NCBI GenBank assembly: GCA_025455595.1
Contig: JALOMD010000535.1
Span: 1 to 6,114 of the forward strand
Direction of reading: 5' to 3'
DNA length: 6,114 nucleotides
DNA from: Cytophagales bacterium
GTDB lineage: Bacteria; Bacteroidota; Bacteroidia; Cytophagales; 172606-1
Shown here in pieces: positions 4,618 through 6,114 of the stretch. The notes below the pieces were generated by a model. That model had not been told where the DNA came from, ran no database searches, and worked only from the letters and a program-made list of their open reading frames with translations. The position numbers and the translations under genes were made by a program. Position 1 is the first letter of the stretch. Each line of letters begins with the position of its first letter.

Positions 4618-4830
4618 ATGCAAAAGAACATGGGATCCGCCGACAGAATCATCCGGCTGCTGATGGCTGTAGCCGTTGTCATTCTCTATTTCACCGGGCA
4701 AATCAGCGGCTTGGTGGCAATCATCCTGCTGATATTCGCCGGTGTATTCGTCTTGACGAGTTTTATGGGCTTCTGCCCGCTGTATGCGCCTTTCCGTTTC
4801 CGCACCAACGGCAAAGGGCATGGAGCATAG
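4618..4830 (+). CDS. DUF2892 family small membrane protein (YgaP-like membrane segment)
   Basis: A 70-residue protein of the DUF2892 family (inner-membrane, YgaP-like transmembrane region). The signature is clear: MQKNMGSADRIIRLL at the N-terminus, two hydrophobic helices at about residues 11-28 and 30-49, and the GFCPLYAPF motif (51-59) just after the second helix, with C53. In E. coli YgaP the same kind of segment anchors a rhodanese domain; here the rhodanese is a separate gene two positions downstream. The last residues (KGHGA) and the TAG stop are encoded by the start of the composite repeat (GGGCATGGAGCATAG), so the original C-terminus has probably been replaced by repeat sequence. It is likely the first gene of an operon with the OsmC gene. 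Confidence 0.88.
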   Translation: MQKNMGSADRIIRLLMAVAVVILYFTGQISGLVAIILLIFAGVFVLTSFMGFCPLYAPFRFRTNGKGHGA

Positions 4831-4940
4831 GGCGTGGAGCGTGGAGCATGGGGAAAAGGCGTTTTAGCCGAAATTTGCCCAAAACACCCATGCCCTCTGC
4901 CCCATGCTCAAGACCCAAGACTCACTACTCAAGACCAAAA
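4815..4940. repeat. Composite palindromic repeat, copy B (word arms around a hairpin)
   Basis: The order is the same as in the block at 2463-2622: words GGGCATGGAGCATAGGGC, GTGGAGC twice and ATGGGG, then the hairpin (4858-4888), then complementary words CATGCCCTCTGCCCC, ATGCTC, AAGACCCAAGACTC and ACTACTCAAGACC. It fills the whole spacer between the DUF2892 and OsmC genes and provides the end of the DUF2892 reading frame. Confidence 0.75.
4858..4888. repeat. Interspersed hairpin repeat, copy 4
   Basis: GGCGTTTTAGCCGAAA and TTTGCCCAAAACACC form an imperfect stem with several mismatches. It lies between two genes that are probably co-transcribed (DUF2892 and OsmC), so it may act as an mRNA-internal hairpin rather than a full terminator. 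Confidence 0.7.
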
Positions 4941-4944
4941 GCTT

Positions 4945-5406
4945 ATGACACACGAAATAGAAACCCTTTGGATGGGCAAGATGCAATTCAACGCTTTGGT
5001 GAACGGCCATACGGTGACAATGGATGCCCCGGCCCGCGTGGGCGGCGAAGACCACGGCCCTATTCCCAAGCCCCTTGTGCTTGCCGCGTTGTCGGGCTGC
5101 ACGGGCATGGACGTGGTGGCGATTTTACGGAAAGCCAACCGGCAAGTCTCCGATTTTTCGCTGAAGGTCTCCGGCGAATTGAGCAAGCAGCCTCCGATTG
5201 AATATACGGCTGTACACTTGGTTTACGAACTGAAAGGCGATGCCGCTGACGAGCAGGCCGCGTTGGACGCGGTTACGGATTCGCAGGAGAAATACTGCGG
5301 CGTGAGCAACATGCTCAAGAAGATAATGCCCGTCACGTGGGAAGTGGTCTATAACAACGTCCGCATTTTCACCAACAAGGCGGAAGATTTGGTTTCCGCC
5401 CAGTGA
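4945..5406 (+). CDS. OsmC/YhfA-like family protein
   Basis: A 153-residue cytoplasmic protein of the OsmC/Ohr superfamily, closest in appearance to the YhfA-like branch. Ohr/OsmC members reduce organic peroxides, and some reduce persulfides, with a pair of cysteines. Both expected cysteines are present: C52 in LSGCTGMDVVAILRK (49-63) and C118 in KYCGVSNMLKKI (116-127). The PKPLVLAAL segment (41-49) precedes the first cysteine, as in the family. The start at ATG 4945 gives the usual MTHEIETLWMGKMQF beginning; the same frame is open further upstream, but that part is translated composite repeat and is unlikely to be real. It lies 114 bp after DUF2892 with no Shine-Dalgarno sequence, probably in the same transcript. 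Confidence 0.9.
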   Translation: MTHEIETLWMGKMQFNALVNGHTVTMDAPARVGGEDHGPIPKPLVLAALSGCTGMDVVAILRKANRQVSDFSLKVSGELSKQPPIEYTAVHLVYELKGDAADEQAALDAVTDSQEKYCGVSNMLKKIMPVTWEVVYNNVRIFTNKAEDLVSAQ

Positions 5407-5532
5407 ATCCCACACAGCAACTTTGGCAAAGGTATTACCGCTGAATTAGCCCTGCGAAAACCCTTGCCAGAGTTTTATTGACAATTTACACTGAAATAGG
5501 GCTTTCGCTTTGTCTAACTCATCGCGAAAAAT

Positions 5533-5591
5533 CCTTGCGTCTTTGCGCCCTTGCGGTCTATTTTTTACCGCTAAGGCGCAAGGACGCGAAG
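5533..5591. repeat. TTTGCGCC/ACCGC inverted repeat
   Basis: The left arm 5533-5557 (CCTTGCGTCTTTGCGCCC, TTGCGGT) pairs with the right arm 5567-5591 (ACCGCTAAGGCGCAAGGACG, CGAAG) with a few mismatches, across a T-rich 9-base loop. Very similar 'CTTTGCG...ACCGC' palindromes are known as dispersed intergenic repeats in many bacterial genomes. It is distinct from the GCGTTTTGGGCAA hairpin family. Confidence 0.7.
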
Positions 5592-5636
5592 AAAACACGC
5601 GATTTTATTTGGCAAGTCTTCGGCAGTGCGTTTCTT

Positions 5637-5668
5637 ACTCAAGACCAAAGACCCAAGACTCATGACTT
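5637..5668. repeat. CAAGACC word repeat before the rhodanese
   Basis: ACTCAAGACCAAAGACCCAA followed by GACTCATGAC repeats the words at 4908-4940 (AAGACCCAAGACTC, ACTACTCAAGACC). Inverted copies lie at 2463-2480. These words appear to be a mobile or expanding part of the spacers. Confidence 0.55.
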
Positions 5669-5704
5669 TTTAGAATTATTTCCTCACAAAACCACCAAAC
5701 AAAC

Positions 5705-6016
5705 ATGCTCAACGCCCTCAAAAACCTGTTCGGCTCCGGCACGCCGACCGACTACGCCAAGCTGATTGAAAACGGTGCCCAAATTGTGGACGTACGCACC
5801 AAAGAGGAATACCAAGGCGGCCACATCAAAGGCTCGCTGAACATACCGCTGAACACGCTGGCCAAAAGCCTGTCGCGGCTCGACAAGACGAAGCCGGTCA
5901 TTACGTGTTGCGCGTCGGGAATGCGCAGTGCTTCGGCAAAAAGCATCTTGGAAACCAACGGTTTCGGCGAGGTGTACAACGGCGGCGGCTGGGCCAAGTT
6001 GCAGGGGAAACTCTAA
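5705..6016 (+). CDS. Single-domain rhodanese-like sulfurtransferase
   Basis: A 103-residue cytoplasmic protein made of one rhodanese domain, which carries sulfane sulfur on a cysteine and hands it to an acceptor such as a thiol. The family landmarks are in order: IVDVRTKEEYQGGHIKGSLN (residues 27-46) and then the active-site loop CCASGMRS (68-75). C69 is the expected persulfide-forming cysteine and R74 the conserved loop arginine; C68 is an extra neighbouring cysteine. The closing segment EVYNGGGWAKL (89-99) matches the usual NLxGGxxxW end. No signal peptide is seen. It starts at ATG 5705 after an A/C-rich leader. With the OsmC, DUF2892 and Crp/Fnr genes it suggests a persulfide-handling set. 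Confidence 0.93.
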   Translation: MLNALKNLFGSGTPTDYAKLIENGAQIVDVRTKEEYQGGHIKGSLNIPLNTLAKSLSRLDKTKPVITCCASGMRSASAKSILETNGFGEVYNGGGWAKLQGKL

Positions 6017-6018
6017 CG

Positions 6019-6049
6019 GGCGTTTTGGGCAAAAAACGCTCAAAACGCC
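6019..6049. terminator. Hairpin after the rhodanese gene (hairpin repeat, copy 5)
   Basis: GGCGTTTTGGGC (6019-6030) pairs with GCTCAAAACGCC (6038-6049) across a short A-rich loop, two bases after the rhodanese stop. It may end the operon transcript, but no T-run follows. It belongs to the same interspersed hairpin family as the other copies. Confidence 0.5.
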
Positions 6050-6067
6050 GACTATTCCATCATTCAC

Positions 6068-6114
6068 TCATTCAAAATTGAAGCCCGTGCGTTGCGACAG
6101 GATTTGCAAGTCCA
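6068..6114 (-). CDS. Possible 3' end of a minus-strand gene
   Basis: From the right edge, one minus-strand frame reads DLQILSQRTGFNFE and stops with TGA at 6068-6070. The peptide looks like a plausible protein C-terminus, and the hairpin at 6019-6049 would then lie between convergent genes, as between yraN and cvpA. Other frames are also open for 13 to 16 codons, so this is only a possibility. No family can be named from 14 residues. Confidence 0.3.
   Translation of the reverse strand, partial: DLQILSQRTGFNFE

Larger units (their letters stand above)
5407..5704. other. 298-bp spacer between the OsmC and rhodanese genes
   Basis: No convincing gene is present; a short open frame from 5478 looks like translated repeat. 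The spacer holds an A/T-rich stretch (about 5470-5510), a large GCG-type inverted repeat (5533-5591) and a word ladder (TACTCAAGACCAAAGACCCA then AGACTCATGAC, 5637-5668), followed by an A/C-rich leader before the rhodanese start. The length and repeats leave open whether the rhodanese has its own promoter; I see no clear TAnnTTTG box. Confidence 0.6.

Noticed and set aside
4834..4944. N-terminal extension of the OsmC frame from ATG 4834
   Set aside because: The extra 37 residues are a translation of the composite repeat and hairpin. OsmC-family proteins start where ATG 4945 places the start.
5478..5765. A 95-codon open frame before the rhodanese
   Set aside because: It runs through the inverted repeat and word ladder and overlaps the rhodanese start in another frame; no domain is recognisable.

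Overview
The window looks like chromosomal DNA of a member of the Bacteroidota, possibly Saprospiraceae-like, although the genus cannot be fixed from sequence alone. The signs are the lack of Shine-Dalgarno sequences before the genes, a Bacteroidota-type -7 box (TAnnTTTG), a Crp/Fnr regulator of a cysteine-rich type I associate with this phylum, and intergenic spaces packed with short interspersed repeats. No rRNA, tRNA or CRISPR array was found.

Layout from left to right: (1) a minus-strand SIS-domain protein related to bifunctional phosphoglucose/phosphomannose isomerase (103-1113), whose family motifs are largely eroded; (2) a repeat-filled divergent spacer (1114-1459) holding a tandem 14-mer, a hairpin repeat and a 167-bp MITE-like element bounded by CGTCATTGCGAG / CTCGCAATGACG; (3) a YraN/UPF0102 nuclease-like gene (1460-1810); (4) a convergent spacer with a perfect hairpin; (5) a minus-strand CvpA-family membrane protein (1922-2455); (6) a divergent spacer carrying a long composite palindromic repeat; (7) a Crp/Fnr regulator (2681-3316); (8) a complete ISAs1-family insertion sequence (3414-4519) with terminal inverted repeats and a perfect 9-bp target duplication, whose transposase has lost part of its C-terminus by a frameshifting deletion; (9) a plus-strand group of three small genes: a DUF2892 membrane protein (4618-4830), an OsmC/YhfA-like protein (4945-5406) and a single-domain rhodanese (5705-6016). 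The last bases may hold the 3' end of a minus-strand gene.

The Crp/Fnr regulator, DUF2892, OsmC and rhodanese genes together resemble a sulfane-sulfur/persulfide handling module: a rhodanese carries sulfur on a cysteine, OsmC-type proteins reduce peroxides or persulfides, DUF2892 membrane segments are often found next to or fused to rhodaneses, and the regulator has a Cys-X5-Cys-Cys cluster that could sense thiol chemistry. Removing the IS and one copy of its target duplication leaves the regulator and DUF2892 genes 186 bp apart, so they were neighbours before the insertion. A Bacteroidota-type -7 box with a palindrome directly upstream lies between the IS and DUF2892.

The most striking non-coding feature is a layered repeat system. 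About 30-bp hairpins of the type GCGTTTTGGGCAA...TTGCCCAAAACGC occur at five intergenic sites plus a partial copy at the left edge. Two of them lie inside larger palindromic composites built from GCATGG/GGAGC-type words, and other repeat words (AACGTTTAACGTTTTGCG, TCAAGACC/CCAAGACTC) fill the remaining spacers. Some of these repeats supply the last codons and stops of genes.
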